A stretch of 46,580 bases of DNA, taken from Thermocrinis sp. (GTDB lineage: Bacteria; Aquificota; Aquificia; Aquificales; Aquificaceae). Of this stretch, positions 8,437 through 16,559 are shown in pieces. The stretch covers positions 1-46,580 of the forward strand of contig JAPYWH010000010.1 of assembly GCA_028276475.1 (NCBI GenBank), written 5' to 3'. The notes beneath the pieces were generated by a model that had not been told where the DNA came from, did no database searches, and worked only from the letters and a program-made list of their open reading frames with translations. The position numbers and the translations under genes are program-made. The stretch's first letter is position 1. Every line of letters begins with the position of its first letter.

Positions 8437-9714
8437 TTAACCTACTTTTAGCTTCCTCTTCAAAATACCGTAAGATACTCTGCAGAGAAAAGCATAAGCA
8501 ACAAAAGTTCCCAAGCATATCCCAGCTATTCCAAGCTTATAAACTACTACAAACAGGTAGTTAAAAAATCCGTTAACTAATATACTAATCAAAGCAGTAA
8601 AAAACACGGGTAGAAGCCAGTTTATAATCTGAAAGGCTCTATATAGGATTGTCCAAGCAAAACCTAAAAACAGAGAAATTGCATAGTATTTAGTAGCGGT
8701 TGCAGTTAGTTCTACATCAGTTAGTGTAAATTTTCCATGTCCAAAGAGGAGTTTTACGGGAATCTCTGGGAAGAAGAACAAAAAAAGCATAACGGGTAGA
8801 GAAACAAGGAGGGAAAACTTTAAAAACTTGTTCAAAGTTTGAATGCTTGCCTTTGTTTCAGAAAGGGATGTAATAGCCATATGTTCAAGTCTTAGAACAC
8901 TTCGTAAGGCAAAGGCGACCATTGAACCATAAGTTAATGCGGACACGCCCTTCTCTCCAAGCAAAGAGGCAAAAGCCCTATCTACCAAGATGAAAAGGTG
9001 GAAAACTCCATACAGTGCAGAGAGAAAAACAAAGTGCTTTAGTATTTCCTTTACCCTTTTGTCTATAAAAAAACTAAAGTGTAGGAACTCTTTGCCAATG
9101 AATATCATGTACAGGGTTGCCACAAACTGCGAAAGGATAAAGCTTATTGGAAGAACCGGAGGGCTGTGGAAAAGGTAAAGCCCTAACGCTATAAAAAGAA
9201 AAGAGAAGAAAGAAAATATAAACTCTCCAATAAAGTATGGAGTAAAATACCTCAAGCTTCTTAAGACTGCACCAAAGTGATGGAAGAAGAAGTTTAAAAA
9301 AAGATAGGGAAGGAGTAATAAAAGGTGAAGTTCTGTGGCTTCTTTTGTTCTCTGATCAAAGCCAACCGCTATTTTGGAAAGTAGAGGAATGCCCACTAAG
9401 GCTATAAAGGTTAAAGAAAAGGCTAATATGGTGGTAAATGTGAGGAGAAGTCCTGCAAGTTTTTTGAACTCCTCTTCGCTTTTCATTCTTGCAAAAACAA
9501 GCTGAGGAACTCCGATGGAGTCAAAGACATCTACAAAGATCAGGAAAATGCCAAGAAGGGACAAAGCCATAAAGAAGGCGTCCGTTTGATAGCTAAACCC
9601 AAGGAGTATTGCTATAGCTAAGTGCTTTAGGTATCCAAAGCCTCTTGCGAGTAGGTTTATGGTAGAGGTTTTGATTATGGCGTGCCTTATTGATTCGGGT
9701 TTTAGTTTAAGCAT
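8437..9714 (-). CDS. MurJ/Wzx-like lipid-linked oligosaccharide flippase
   Basis: The 425-residue protein is almost wholly hydrophobic, with about 12 predicted membrane helices. The N-terminal segment (INLLARGFGYLKHLAIAILL, then TDAFFMALSLLGIF) follows the pattern of MurJ/MviN proteins. The gating-type segment FALRSVLRLEHMAITSLSE is also MurJ-like. It is shorter than most MurJ proteins (about 14 helices, roughly 500 residues). Given the surrounding glycosyltransferases it most likely flips the lipid-linked glycan across the inner membrane as a Wzx equivalent, but a cell-wall MurJ role cannot be excluded. Although inside the unit, it has its own TAAAAT box six bases before the ATG, so it may also be started separately. 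Confidence 0.82.
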   Translation of the reverse strand: MLKLKPESIRHAIIKTSTINLLARGFGYLKHLAIAILLGFSYQTDAFFMALSLLGIFLIFVDVFDSIGVPQLVFARMKSEEEFKKLAGLLLTFTTILAFSLTFIALVGIPLLSKIAVGFDQRTKEATELHLLLLLPYLFLNFFFHHFGAVLRSLRYFTPYFIGEFIFSFFSFLFIALGLYLFHSPPVLPISFILSQFVATLYMIFIGKEFLHFSFFIDKRVKEILKHFVFLSALYGVFHLFILVDRAFASLLGEKGVSALTYGSMVAFALRSVLRLEHMAITSLSETKASIQTLNKFLKFSLLVSLPVMLFLFFFPEIPVKLLFGHGKFTLTDVELTATATKYYAISLFLGFAWTILYRAFQIINWLLPVFFTALISILVNGFFNYLFVVVYKLGIAGICLGTFVAYAFLCRVSYGILKRKLKVG

Positions 9715-9720
9715 GCATGT

Positions 9721-9726
9721 ATTTTA
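9721..9726 (-). promoter_or_regulatory. -10 box TAAAAT for the flippase gene, leaderless spacing
   Basis: TAAAAT on the minus strand ends six bases before the ATG at 9714, placing the expected transcription start on the start codon. It overlaps the stop codon of the upstream GT9 gene. No Shine-Dalgarno is present. Confidence 0.45.
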
Positions 9727-10758
9727 TTCTGAAGGGTATTTCCACAGCTCAAGGGCAGAGGAGATAAATTTCTCTATGTCTTGGTGGCTTTGTAGAACCA
9801 CATTCCTCACCCAAGGGTGGTTGTGATAAGCGTAGGGGAAGTCTTTGACGAAAACGCCCAGGGTGGGAACTTTGAGGGCTACGCTCATATGATAGGGTCC
9901 GCTGTCGGAGGATATAAAAAGCTTGCATGCCTTTATAAGACCCACAAGCTCTAATATGTTGGTTTTTCCTGCCAAGTTTAGGGCGGGCAAGTGGTAGCCT
10001 TCCAAAAATCTTTCGTTTACATCCGCTTCAAAGTCCGCTCCGCTTAGGACTAAAAAGGAAGAGGTAGCTCGTTGGACTTTGTGCACCGCTTCTCTGAGCA
10101 GTTCTAAATTGGGTCTTCGCCAGAGGGCGTCGGGGGTTCCACAGCCTATGTTCAAGCCCAAAAGGGGGACATCCTGCGGTATGGAAAATCTGCTTCTCAT
10201 GGTTTCTCTAAACTGCCTGCCCTCTTGGGTTTCCTCCAGCTCTATTGGTAGTCCTTTCCTTTCAATACCAAAGGCTTTTAGAACTACAAAATACCTGTCG
10301 GTATAGTCTTTGCTCTTTAACACAGCCCTACTGGAGGGAGCCTTGTGGGTGTAAAAAAGACCTCTGCCCGGGAATTCTGCGATGCCTACGGATGGAATTT
10401 TGTATTTTAGCCTTGCATACAGACAGAGCATGGAACTTTCCAAGCCGTGTGGTTCCATATCTACAATCAGGTCGGGATTTAGCCCTTTGACTAGCTTATC
10501 AAAGCCTTTGAAAAACTCTATCCAATCCTTCAGACTTTTTAGCCTTTTATCTAAGGTATGAAAGGAAGCTAAAAGGTGGTGTTTTGATATTAATGTTTCG
10601 GACACATAGCCGGGGTCCTTGGTAAGGAAAAGAAGATGCAAGTCTGCGGTTGGGAATTTGTTCTTTAGAGCCCTCCAGCTTGCAGAAGCCCTTAGCATAT
10701 CGCCCACACCCGCGGAATGCACCATAATGAGAAGTATTTTTTTAATGTGCTTTTCCAT
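9724..10758 (-). CDS. GT9 heptosyltransferase-family glycosyltransferase
   Basis: The 344-residue protein has the standard GT9 layout. The N-terminal ILLIMVHSAGVGDMLRASAS contains the acceptor-side Gly-Asp loop with its catalytic Asp. The C-terminal donor-binding stretch is LFISSDSGPYHMSVALKVP, matching the ADP-heptose-binding S/D-T/S-GP-H motif. Family members transfer heptose or related sugars to LPS core or other glycolipids at the inner face of the inner membrane. It overlaps the O-antigen ligase-like gene by 17 bases. The window has two GT9 members (this and 6214-7413), this being the better conserved. Heptose is the likely donor from family knowledge but is not proven. Confidence 0.88.
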   Translation of the reverse strand: MEKHIKKILLIMVHSAGVGDMLRASASWRALKNKFPTADLHLLFLTKDPGYVSETLISKHHLLASFHTLDKRLKSLKDWIEFFKGFDKLVKGLNPDLIVDMEPHGLESSMLCLYARLKYKIPSVGIAEFPGRGLFYTHKAPSSRAVLKSKDYTDRYFVVLKAFGIERKGLPIELEETQEGRQFRETMRSRFSIPQDVPLLGLNIGCGTPDALWRRPNLELLREAVHKVQRATSSFLVLSGADFEADVNERFLEGYHLPALNLAGKTNILELVGLIKACKLFISSDSGPYHMSVALKVPTLGVFVKDFPYAYHNHPWVRNVVLQSHQDIEKFISSALELWKYPSE

Positions 10759-11878
10759 GTCTTTCCACTACCCTAAACATAAGAAGGATCCAAGGAAGCA
10801 TAGCATCCCAAAAGCCGGTGAATATGCTACCAATTAGCAAAACGGACAGGAAAGATAAGGAAGGCAAGAGTAAAAGGTCCTCCCTTTGCCTTATTTTGAA
10901 GCGGAAGAAGAAAGAGTAGTAGGCAAACCAAAGCCACAGAATGCCCGCAAGACCAAGAACGCCCTTTTCTATGAGTTCAGAAAGTAAAAACACAGATTCG
11001 TAGGTGCCACCCACGGGAGATTTGGGCTCCAGATAGTAGCCGGAGTTTATGCCGTGTCCTATCAAAAGCTCCAAGTAGTTCTTTTCCTTTATGTCTTTTT
11101 GCAACACTTCTAAACCCTTTTTGAAGATCTCCCACCTTAGGCTTGAAATGGAGTTGAGGGCTTGGTCGTCTAAGGCTCTTTTGCCCGTTATTAGCTCCCA
11201 AGCGGTGGCAAAGCGGTGGTCTTTTTCCACCAAAATGCCAAAGGTCAAAGAGCCCGCAAAGGTCAAGGAAAGCAGAACGAATGCTAAGACCTTTTTAGAG
11301 ATAACACCTCTGAGTAGGTAAAGAAGGAAAATCAGCGTGATGACCAAACCAAGCATGGCAGACCTTCTCATGCTAAAAAACACAAAGCCCAAAAAGAGCA
11401 AAAAGAGTAAAAGGTAATAGACTCTCTTGGTGTATAAAAACATAGCTAAAGCACATAGGGAAAAAAAGGAATAGAGCAGTCCCACTTCAAACCAACCACC
11501 CCAAAGGGGGGCGGGCTGTCCTGTTCTGAGAAACTTATAGATAACCACAGGGATCAAAAGAACGCCCGCCATTATCAAAAAGAGGTTGAACTTTTTAAAA
11601 AACTCATAGCGGAGCTTTTCTTTGCCACCCAAAGGATACACAAGCAAAAACAAAGACCTTTCTATACCCTTTCCCAAATGGGAGGGAGTGTATAAAATGG
11701 TTGATAACAAGGTGGGGATGGCGTAAAGGAGCAGAGGGAAGAACAACCTTCCGTAAGGTTTTAGCCCACCTCTTGCGATGGAGTAAAAGGTATATGCGGT
11801 CAGAATTATAATTAGCCCTTCAAACAGGGATATGGACAGGAGCATAAAGAGGGTGGTTAAAAGGATGAGCCTTTGCAC
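10742..11878 (-). CDS. O-antigen ligase/polymerase (WaaL/Wzy_C family) membrane protein
   Basis: The 378-residue integral membrane protein has about ten hydrophobic segments. A large polar loop near residues 240-300 (around LIGHGINSGYYL and GGTYESVFLLSELIEKG) has the features of the periplasmic loop of Wzy_C/O-antigen ligase proteins. Such proteins move a finished glycan from its undecaprenyl carrier to lipid A core or protein, or polymerise repeats. It is the first gene of the leftward polysaccharide unit, starting at a GTG 20 bases after def. Possible -10 elements lie just upstream (a TAAACT seven bases before GTG), but the assignment is uncertain. Ligase versus polymerase cannot be separated by sequence alone. 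Confidence 0.82.
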   Translation of the reverse strand: MQRLILLTTLFMLLSISLFEGLIIILTAYTFYSIARGGLKPYGRLFFPLLLYAIPTLLSTILYTPSHLGKGIERSLFLLVYPLGGKEKLRYEFFKKFNLFLIMAGVLLIPVVIYKFLRTGQPAPLWGGWFEVGLLYSFFSLCALAMFLYTKRVYYLLLFLLFLGFVFFSMRRSAMLGLVITLIFLLYLLRGVISKKVLAFVLLSLTFAGSLTFGILVEKDHRFATAWELITGKRALDDQALNSISSLRWEIFKKGLEVLQKDIKEKNYLELLIGHGINSGYYLEPKSPVGGTYESVFLLSELIEKGVLGLAGILWLWFAYYSFFFRFKIRQREDLLLLPSLSFLSVLLIGSIFTGFWDAMLPWILLMFRVVERHGKAH

Positions 11879-11898
11879 GTTATATAGTTTAGCACGGG

Positions 11899-12405
11899 CT
11901 ATCTATAAACTTTCCTTTTGAATAGGTCCTTGGGTGAGAGGACTCTTTCAATGAATAGCTTGCCCTCCAAGTGGTCTATTTCATGTTGGATTACAACCGC
12001 CTCAAAGCCCTCTGTATCAAAAACAAACGGGTTTCCCTTTGGGTCCATAGCCTCAACCTCTATCCAATAGTGTCTTTTTACATTTCCCGTGTAATCGGGC
12101 ACGCTGAGGCATCCTTCTCTTACGATTAACTCTCCCTCAAACCTTTTTATCGTTGGGTTTATCAGGACCATAAAGCCATGGCTCAGTTTGTTCTCTTTGT
12201 GCTTAGAGTTGGAGGTATCCACAAGGATTATACGCTTATGCACATTGACCTGAGGCGCAGCGATGCCCACGCAAGCGGGGGAGTTAGCCATAACCAACCT
12301 TAGCTTTTCAATAAACTCCTGCAGTTCTTTACCAAAGTCCAGAACTTCAGAGGATGGAATCTTTAACCTCTCGTCTGGATAGGTAAGAACTTCAAGCCTT
12401 TTCAT
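11899..12405 (-). CDS. def: Peptide deformylase
   Basis: The 168-residue protein carries all three deformylase motifs in order: VGIAAPQV (motif 1), REGCLSV with the metal-ligand Cys (motif 2), and VIQHEIDHLEGKLF with the HExxH-type ligands and catalytic Glu (motif 3). It removes the formyl group from nascent N-termini at the ribosome. Length is normal for a type 1 bacterial enzyme. The ATG overlaps the stop of the upstream ACT-domain gene in an ATGA junction, so the two are translationally coupled. The polysaccharide unit begins 20 bases further on. Confidence 0.97.
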   Translation of the reverse strand: MKRLEVLTYPDERLKIPSSEVLDFGKELQEFIEKLRLVMANSPACVGIAAPQVNVHKRIILVDTSNSKHKENKLSHGFMVLINPTIKRFEGELIVREGCLSVPDYTGNVKRHYWIEVEAMDPKGNPFVFDTEGFEAVVIQHEIDHLEGKLFIERVLSPKDLFKRKVYR

Positions 12406-12926
12406 AGAATGACTTCCTCGTCCCTCTCCACTGAAATGTCTATGCTTAGCTGATGTCTTAGCCTTTCTAAATCTTGCCTTAGCTCCTCAAAGATGTCCTC
12501 TTCAGACTCGCCCTCAATAAACATCAAATACAGACCGCCCTTCTTTTCTGTTCTTAGGTCTGAGATGTTTATTCCCTTTTCGGAGAGTAGCTTGGACACA
12601 TTATACACGATCCCCGGCTTGTCTGCCCCGGAGACTACGATCCTGTATATCTCTTTTCTTTCGCACTCTTCCTGCCAGTCCTCCGGCAATCTCTTGCAGG
12701 CTATCCAAAGCCCGAGTTTATCTTTAACCTCCTCCAAGGCAGATAGAATATCTTCCTCATTTCTCTCGGTGGGAGAGCTGACGATGAGCATTATGGTAAA
12801 TTCTCCCTTCAACCGCGTCATGGAAGAGTCTTCTATGTTGAGATTGAGCTGGTAGAGAACTTTGCTGACTTCCGCCACTATACCCGGTCTGTCTTTGCCG
12901 AAAAGGGAAATCAAAAAGAAGGGCAT
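12402..12926 (-). CDS. GcvR-like double ACT-domain protein
   Basis: The 174-residue protein consists of two ACT domains. The first begins FLISLFGKDRPGIVAEVSKV and the second YRIVVSGADKPGIVYNVSKLL, each with the DRPG/DKPG turn that binds small ligands, usually amino acids. The arrangement matches GcvR, the glycine-cleavage repressor accessory protein of E. coli. A gcvT gene lies far off in the same window (44078-45100), but no link between them is visible. It is coupled to def by ATGA. A TAAAAT box six bases before the ATG and absence of a Shine-Dalgarno point to a leaderless transcript. Whether it is regulatory as in E. coli is unknown. Confidence 0.83.
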   Translation of the reverse strand: MPFFLISLFGKDRPGIVAEVSKVLYQLNLNIEDSSMTRLKGEFTIMLIVSSPTERNEEDILSALEEVKDKLGLWIACKRLPEDWQEECERKEIYRIVVSGADKPGIVYNVSKLLSEKGINISDLRTEKKGGLYLMFIEGESEEDIFEELRQDLERLRHQLSIDISVERDEEVIL

Positions 12927-12932
12927 GGAAAG

Positions 12933-12938
12933 ATTTTA
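12933..12938 (-). promoter_or_regulatory. -10 box TAAAAT for the ACT-domain gene/def, leaderless spacing
   Basis: TAAAAT on the minus strand is exactly six bases before the ATG at 12926, so the expected start of transcription is the A of ATG. No Shine-Dalgarno is visible. Confidence 0.6.
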
Positions 12939-13036
12939 AACCATCTCTCTGTCCTCTGAGTTTATTTTTTATAGTCTTCCAATCCAAGGTTTATATTCCA
13001 ATACCTGAAAGGTATGATGAGCATAGAACTTATTCC

Positions 13037-13273
13037 CTAAACCTCATAGATCATATCCAAAAGCTCCTTTGCCTTGGTGGGCTCTATCTGCTTTAGTCTT
13101 TTGTATATTTCCCTTGCTTTGTCTGTTTGCTTGACCCTCACGTAGCAGACGCCCAGTTTGAACAAAAGCTCGGGATCTTCCCCCTTTTCTTGGATCTCTT
13201 TTTTTAGGTCTTCAATGTATTTTTCCACCAACTGTTCTCCCATTTTGCTGAAGATGCCTTTGTAGTTCTTCAT
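13037..13273 (-). CDS. Small TPR-type protein
   Basis: The 78-residue protein has one clear TPR-like helix pair: PELLFKLGVCYVRVKQTDKA, followed by REIYKRLKQIEPTKAKELLD. The N-terminal 30 residues form a charged helix (LVEKYIEDLKKEIQEKGED). It probably acts as a small adaptor, though no partner can be named. The ATG overlaps the stop of the upstream hypothetical gene in an ATGA junction, so the two form an operon. Its stop is followed by about 110 bases of non-coding DNA before the def operon promoter. Confidence 0.75.
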   Translation of the reverse strand: MKNYKGIFSKMGEQLVEKYIEDLKKEIQEKGEDPELLFKLGVCYVRVKQTDKAREIYKRLKQIEPTKAKELLDMIYEV

Positions 13274-13779
13274 GGCGTGTCTCCGTAAAATTTGTAGCTC
13301 AAGCCATTGATCCGTTCTAAGTTGGAGAGTAAAAGGTCCTCCAAGTAGGGACTGTAAGATATTAAAACTACACTCAAACCAAAGCCTTCCTCTTCTAAGG
13401 TCTTCCTTGCGGAGTTGAGAAATTCCCTTAGGATTTCGTCCTGTTCCAATTCAAAGGGTGCGCCTAAAAAGTGATGGCTTATACCCAAATAGCTGCCGGG
13501 ATTTACCCTAACGGTCAGACGCAAAGGGTTTAGGGCATCTACAAGCTTGGCTTTGGAGTTGGCGTAGTTTAGACCGAACATGAGCATAGCATCGGTAATT
13601 AGATACTTTGAACTCAAAGACACAAACTGTCTAAAACCGCTTTCCTTGAAGTCAAGTTTTAGGTTGTCCTTTTGGGTTTCTATCCAGTGGGGATGTGGGC
13701 TATCCACAAGCCACAGAATTTTCTCCGGAGAAAAGCCTTCCCTCTCCTGCCTGCCCCACATCATACACGCAAGGACCAT
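13270..13779 (-). CDS. Conserved hypothetical protein, about 169 residues
   Basis: I do not recognise a family. The frame stays open to 13911, but a start there would overlap the divergent glcD gene by over 100 bases and gives a Pro/Arg-rich low-quality N-terminus. The ATG at 13779 is therefore chosen; a TTG or GTG start elsewhere is not excluded. The product contains WLVDSPHPHWIETQKDN and a mixed alpha/beta pattern without membrane segments. It is coupled to the small TPR gene by an ATGA overlap. A TAAATT box at 13790-13795 on the minus strand lies ten bases before the ATG and interleaves with the glcD promoter. Confidence 0.6.
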   Translation of the reverse strand: MVLACMMWGRQEREGFSPEKILWLVDSPHPHWIETQKDNLKLDFKESGFRQFVSLSSKYLITDAMLMFGLNYANSKAKLVDALNPLRLTVRVNPGSYLGISHHFLGAPFELEQDEILREFLNSARKTLEEEGFGLSVVLISYSPYLEDLLLSNLERINGLSYKFYGDTP

Positions 13780-13786
13780 TAGGGAG

Positions 13787-13795
13787 TAAAATTTA
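13787..13795. promoter_or_regulatory. Interleaved divergent -10 boxes for glcD (+) and the 13779 gene (-)
   Basis: On the plus strand TAAAAT (13787-13792) lies seven bases before the glcD ATG. On the minus strand TAAATT (13795-13790) lies ten bases before the ATG at 13779. The two start codons are only 20 bases apart, so the two promoters would compete. Confidence 0.5.
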
Positions 13796-13799
13796 ACCC

Positions 13800-15194
13800 A
13801 TGTTTGGTTTGTTGGGTAAAAAACCGGTGGATAAGCTGATAGAGGTGCTTGGAAGGGAAAAGGTCTCAACTTCGTTGGTGGAGAGAAAGCTCTACTCCTA
13901 CGACGCCACACCTATACCCATAGAAAGGGCTTTGCCCTCCGCGGTGGTCTTTCCTACCTCTCATAAGGATGTGCAAAAGTTGGTAAAGGTGTGCTACGAA
14001 GAGGAGATCCCTATATTTCCCAGGGGTGCGGGCTCTGGTTTGACGGGTGGGGCAGTGCCTACTTTGGAAAAGGGTGTGGTGGTCTCCTTTGAGAGAATGA
14101 ACCGCTTCCAGCTAAACGTGGATAATGCTACCGCAGTGGTGGAGCCGGGTGTTATAACCTACGAGTTTCAGCAGGAGGTGGAGAGGTTTGGTCTGTTTTA
14201 TCCACCGGACCCATCTTCTTTTAAGTATTCCACCATAGGGGGCAACATTGCGGAGAACGCAGGGGGTCCAAGGTGTTTGAAATACGGCGTTACGAGGGAG
14301 TATGTCTTGGGCTTGACCGCAGTTATAAAAGAGGGAGAGGTTATAAAAACGGGCAACCCAGTTATTAAGGATGTGGCAGGGTACGATATAACCAAGCTTT
14401 TTGTGGGGTCGGAGGGAACCCTTGGGCTTATAACCTCCGCAGTGCTAAAGCTCATACCAAAGCCAAAGGCAAGGGGGACCGCACTGATCCTTTTTAATAA
14501 CTTGGAGGATGTGGGAAGGGTGGTAGCTAAGATCATGACCTCGGGTATATTCCCATCTGCCTTGGAGTTTATGGACAGGGATGCCATAAGGGCGGTGGAG
14601 GAGTTTAAGCCCGTTGGTTTGCCAAAGGATGTTTCCGCACTGCTTTTGGTGGAGGTGGATGGTTCTCCTCAGGGCGTCAAAGAGGACATAAAGGCGGTGG
14701 AAGAACTGGCAAAGGCTATGGGCTTGGAGGTAAAGGTGGCAGAGGACGAGGAGTCCGCAGAAAAACTCTGGACTGCCAGAAAGAGTTTGGGACCAGCCTT
14801 GGGGAACCTGAGGACTGGCAAGATCAACGAGGACGTGGTGGTTCCAAGGGTATATCTTTCGGAAGCCATAAGGGATTATCGGAAGGTGGGAGAAAAGTAT
14901 GGGCTTTTGATGGCGATCTTTGGGCACATTGGAGACGGCAATCTCCATGTAAATCTGCTCTACGATAAGAAAAACAAGGAAGAGGAAGAGAGGGCAGAAA
15001 GGGCGGTGGATGAGGTTTTTGAGATCACGTTAAGATACAACGGCTCTATTACGGGCGAGCATGGGGTGGGTTTAACAAAGAGAAAGTTTTTGGAGTATCA
15101 GTTCGGTCCCGTGGGCATGGAAATACTAAGGGGCATAAAAAAGGTCTTTGACCCGAAAAATCTCTTCAACCCGGGCAAGGTTATAACCCTTTAG
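13800..15194 (+). CDS. glcD: FAD-linked oxidase, glycolate/D-lactate oxidase GlcD type
   Basis: The 464-residue protein has the FAD-binding PCMH/VAO fold: IPIFPRGAGSGLTGGAVPT holds the pyrophosphate-binding glycines, followed by GGNIAENAGGPRCLKYGVT and VGSEGTLGLITSAVLKLIP. The C-terminal cap has FGHIGDGNLHVNLLYD, and GSITGEHGVGLTKR is the family's metal/substrate motif. It oxidises a 2-hydroxyacid such as glycolate or D-lactate. The Fe-S partner subunits (GlcE, GlcF) are not adjacent, so the electron acceptor is unknown. The ATG lies seven bases after a TAAAAT box. A GGGAG sequence is present but 13 bases away, too far for normal use. It converges on nth with a 14-base overlap. Confidence 0.93.
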   Translation: MFGLLGKKPVDKLIEVLGREKVSTSLVERKLYSYDATPIPIERALPSAVVFPTSHKDVQKLVKVCYEEEIPIFPRGAGSGLTGGAVPTLEKGVVVSFERMNRFQLNVDNATAVVEPGVITYEFQQEVERFGLFYPPDPSSFKYSTIGGNIAENAGGPRCLKYGVTREYVLGLTAVIKEGEVIKTGNPVIKDVAGYDITKLFVGSEGTLGLITSAVLKLIPKPKARGTALILFNNLEDVGRVVAKIMTSGIFPSALEFMDRDAIRAVEEFKPVGLPKDVSALLLVEVDGSPQGVKEDIKAVEELAKAMGLEVKVAEDEESAEKLWTARKSLGPALGNLRTGKINEDVVVPRVYLSEAIRDYRKVGEKYGLLMAIFGHIGDGNLHVNLLYDKKNKEEEERAERAVDEVFEITLRYNGSITGEHGVGLTKRKFLEYQFGPVGMEILRGIKKVFDPKNLFNPGKVITL

Positions 15195-15795
15195 AGGGGC
15201 AAAGGTCGTAGAGAGGGCATTCGGAGTGCTTGGGCTTTTGGGCGGTGCATATGTATCTTCCGAGCAGAATGAGTAGGTTTGAGAACTTGCCCCACTGATC
15301 CTTTGGCACAAGCTTCATAAGTTCCTGCTCTGCCTTTTCTGGTTTTTGCTGTTTGGTTAAACCGAGCCTTTGGCTGACCCTCAAAACATGCCGATCCACC
15401 GCTATTCCCTCGTTTATACCAAAGGCGTTGTAAAGGATCATGTTGGCGGACTTTCTACCTATGCCGGGGAGCTTTTCTAACTCCCCTATACTCTTTGGCA
15501 CCTCGCCCCCATGTTTTTCCACCAATATTTGGCTTATCTCCTTTATATACTTTGCCTTGTTTTTGTAAAAGCTTACACTGCTTATTTCTTTTTCTATTTC
15601 CTCCAAGCTTGCGTTGGCAAACTGCTGGGGCGTGTTGAATTTTTTAAAAAGCTCCTTTGTGACTTCATTTATCTTGGCGTCCCTCTCTTGGGCGGAAAGA
15701 ACCACCGCCACCACCAACTCAAAGGGCGTGCTAAAGTTAAGCTCCAGCTTGTCCGGGAAGACCTTTTCAAGGCGTTTTATAATCTCCTCCACCAT
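15181..15795 (-). CDS. nth: Endonuclease III (DNA glycosylase/AP lyase) with an altered iron-sulfur motif
   Basis: The 204-residue protein repairs oxidised pyrimidines. The helix-hairpin-helix is LEKLPGIGRKSANMIL, containing the catalytic Lys, and the catalytic Asp is in GIAVDRHVLRV. The usual C-terminal [4Fe-4S] loop is C-x6-C-x2-C-x5-C. Here it reads C183-x6-His190-x2-C193-x5-C199, so the second ligand is His (codon CAC) rather than Cys. The cluster may be His-ligated or labile. Everything else is normal in length and order. The ATG is six bases after TATAAT with no Shine-Dalgarno, implying a leaderless transcript. The 3' end overlaps glcD by 14 bases. Confidence 0.94.
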   Translation of the reverse strand: MVEEIIKRLEKVFPDKLELNFSTPFELVVAVVLSAQERDAKINEVTKELFKKFNTPQQFANASLEEIEKEISSVSFYKNKAKYIKEISQILVEKHGGEVPKSIGELEKLPGIGRKSANMILYNAFGINEGIAVDRHVLRVSQRLGLTKQQKPEKAEQELMKLVPKDQWGKFSNLLILLGRYICTAQKPKHSECPLYDLCPSKGL

Positions 15796-15801
15796 GTCTT
15801 A

Positions 15802-15807
15802 ATTATA
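15802..15807 (-). promoter_or_regulatory. -10 box TATAAT for nth, leaderless spacing
   Basis: A consensus TATAAT on the minus strand ends six bases before the nth ATG (15795). The predicted transcription start is the start codon. No Shine-Dalgarno is present and the -35 region is weak. Confidence 0.65.
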
Positions 15808-16546
15808 CCCTATCCACCACCAAGCAAAACCAACCCTTCTTTGAGATGCGCCTTTTGACCTTTAGGGGATAGTTCCCTAAAAGTTTTAGCATTTCCCTCA
15901 GTTCGTCCTTTTTGTATATGCCGGAAAGCACTGCCCTTTTTTCAAAGAGTTTTACCAGGTCCTCCATTACCTCAAAAAATATGTGGGTTTCCAAGTTTGC
16001 CACCATAAAGTCAAAGGTCTGGTTTATATCTTTGGGCTGTGCCCGATAAACCTCCAACTCCACGTGGTTTAGCTCTGCGTTAGCTTTGCACTCTTGAACA
16101 GCCTGCGGGTCTATGTCTATGGCAACCACCTTGCTTGCACCCTTTAGCTTTAGGGCTATAGAAAGTATGCCCGAGCCACAGCCCACATCAATGGCAGACC
16201 AACCCTCCAGAAAGAAATCCTCAATAGCCTTCAAACACAGTTGGGTGGTGGGATGAAGCCCCGTGCCAAAGGCACTGCCGGGGTTTATAAAAATGGGCTT
16301 TAGCCAAGGGGGTAGAACCACGAACTCGCCCAAAGTTATGGGCTTAAAACCCTCCTTTGGTGTTATGACTTTTATTTCCCTAACCTCAATCGGTTCAAAC
16401 CCTTGCAAAGGCTCGTAGACCGCAAAGACCACATCTTCTTTCCCCTCCCCCAAAAGGCGCACACCCTTGCCATAGTCCAGCAGGAACTGGTAAAAGTCCT
16501 CCTTTCCCAACCTGTAAATATACTCCCTGTAGTTCATGCTTTGCAC
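15803..16546 (-). CDS. prmA: Ribosomal protein L11 methyltransferase
   Basis: The 247-residue protein methylates ribosomal protein L11. The family signature NPGSAFGTGLHPTTQLCL is clear. SAM motif I is AIDVGCGSGILSIALKLKGA, followed by VVAIDIDPQAV, and the later VANLET segment matches the VANI motif. It starts at a GTG (16546); an in-frame ATG at 16537 is a good alternative and would leave more room for a promoter. The gene diverges from the secreted-protein gene at 16560 with only 13-22 bases between. Its 3' end lies 8 bases upstream of the nth start codon. The N-terminal L11-binding domain appears short compared with E. coli PrmA (about 293 residues). Confidence 0.93.
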   Translation of the reverse strand: MQSMNYREYIYRLGKEDFYQFLLDYGKGVRLLGEGKEDVVFAVYEPLQGFEPIEVREIKVITPKEGFKPITLGEFVVLPPWLKPIFINPGSAFGTGLHPTTQLCLKAIEDFFLEGWSAIDVGCGSGILSIALKLKGASKVVAIDIDPQAVQECKANAELNHVELEVYRAQPKDINQTFDFMVANLETHIFFEVMEDLVKLFEKRAVLSGIYKKDELREMLKLLGNYPLKVKRRISKKGWFCLVVDRV

Positions 16547-16547
16547 A

Positions 16548-16553
16548 TAAAAT
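16548..16553 (+). promoter_or_regulatory. -10 box TAAAAT for the 16560 gene, leaderless spacing
   Basis: TAAAAT ends six bases before the ATG at 16560; no Shine-Dalgarno is present. It lies inside the short divergent gap with prmA. Confidence 0.5.
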
Positions 16554-16559
16554 TTTTAC

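Noticed and set aside
14445-14948. A 167-codon frame on the minus strand inside glcD, and a 129-codon one at 14198-14587.
   Set aside because: Antisense shadows of a well-conserved gene with no protein-like composition or start signals.
16380-16420. A GGTTCAAAC sequence resembling a tRNA T-arm.
   Set aside because: It lies within prmA and no acceptor or anticodon stem can be built around it. No tRNA or rRNA gene was found in the window.
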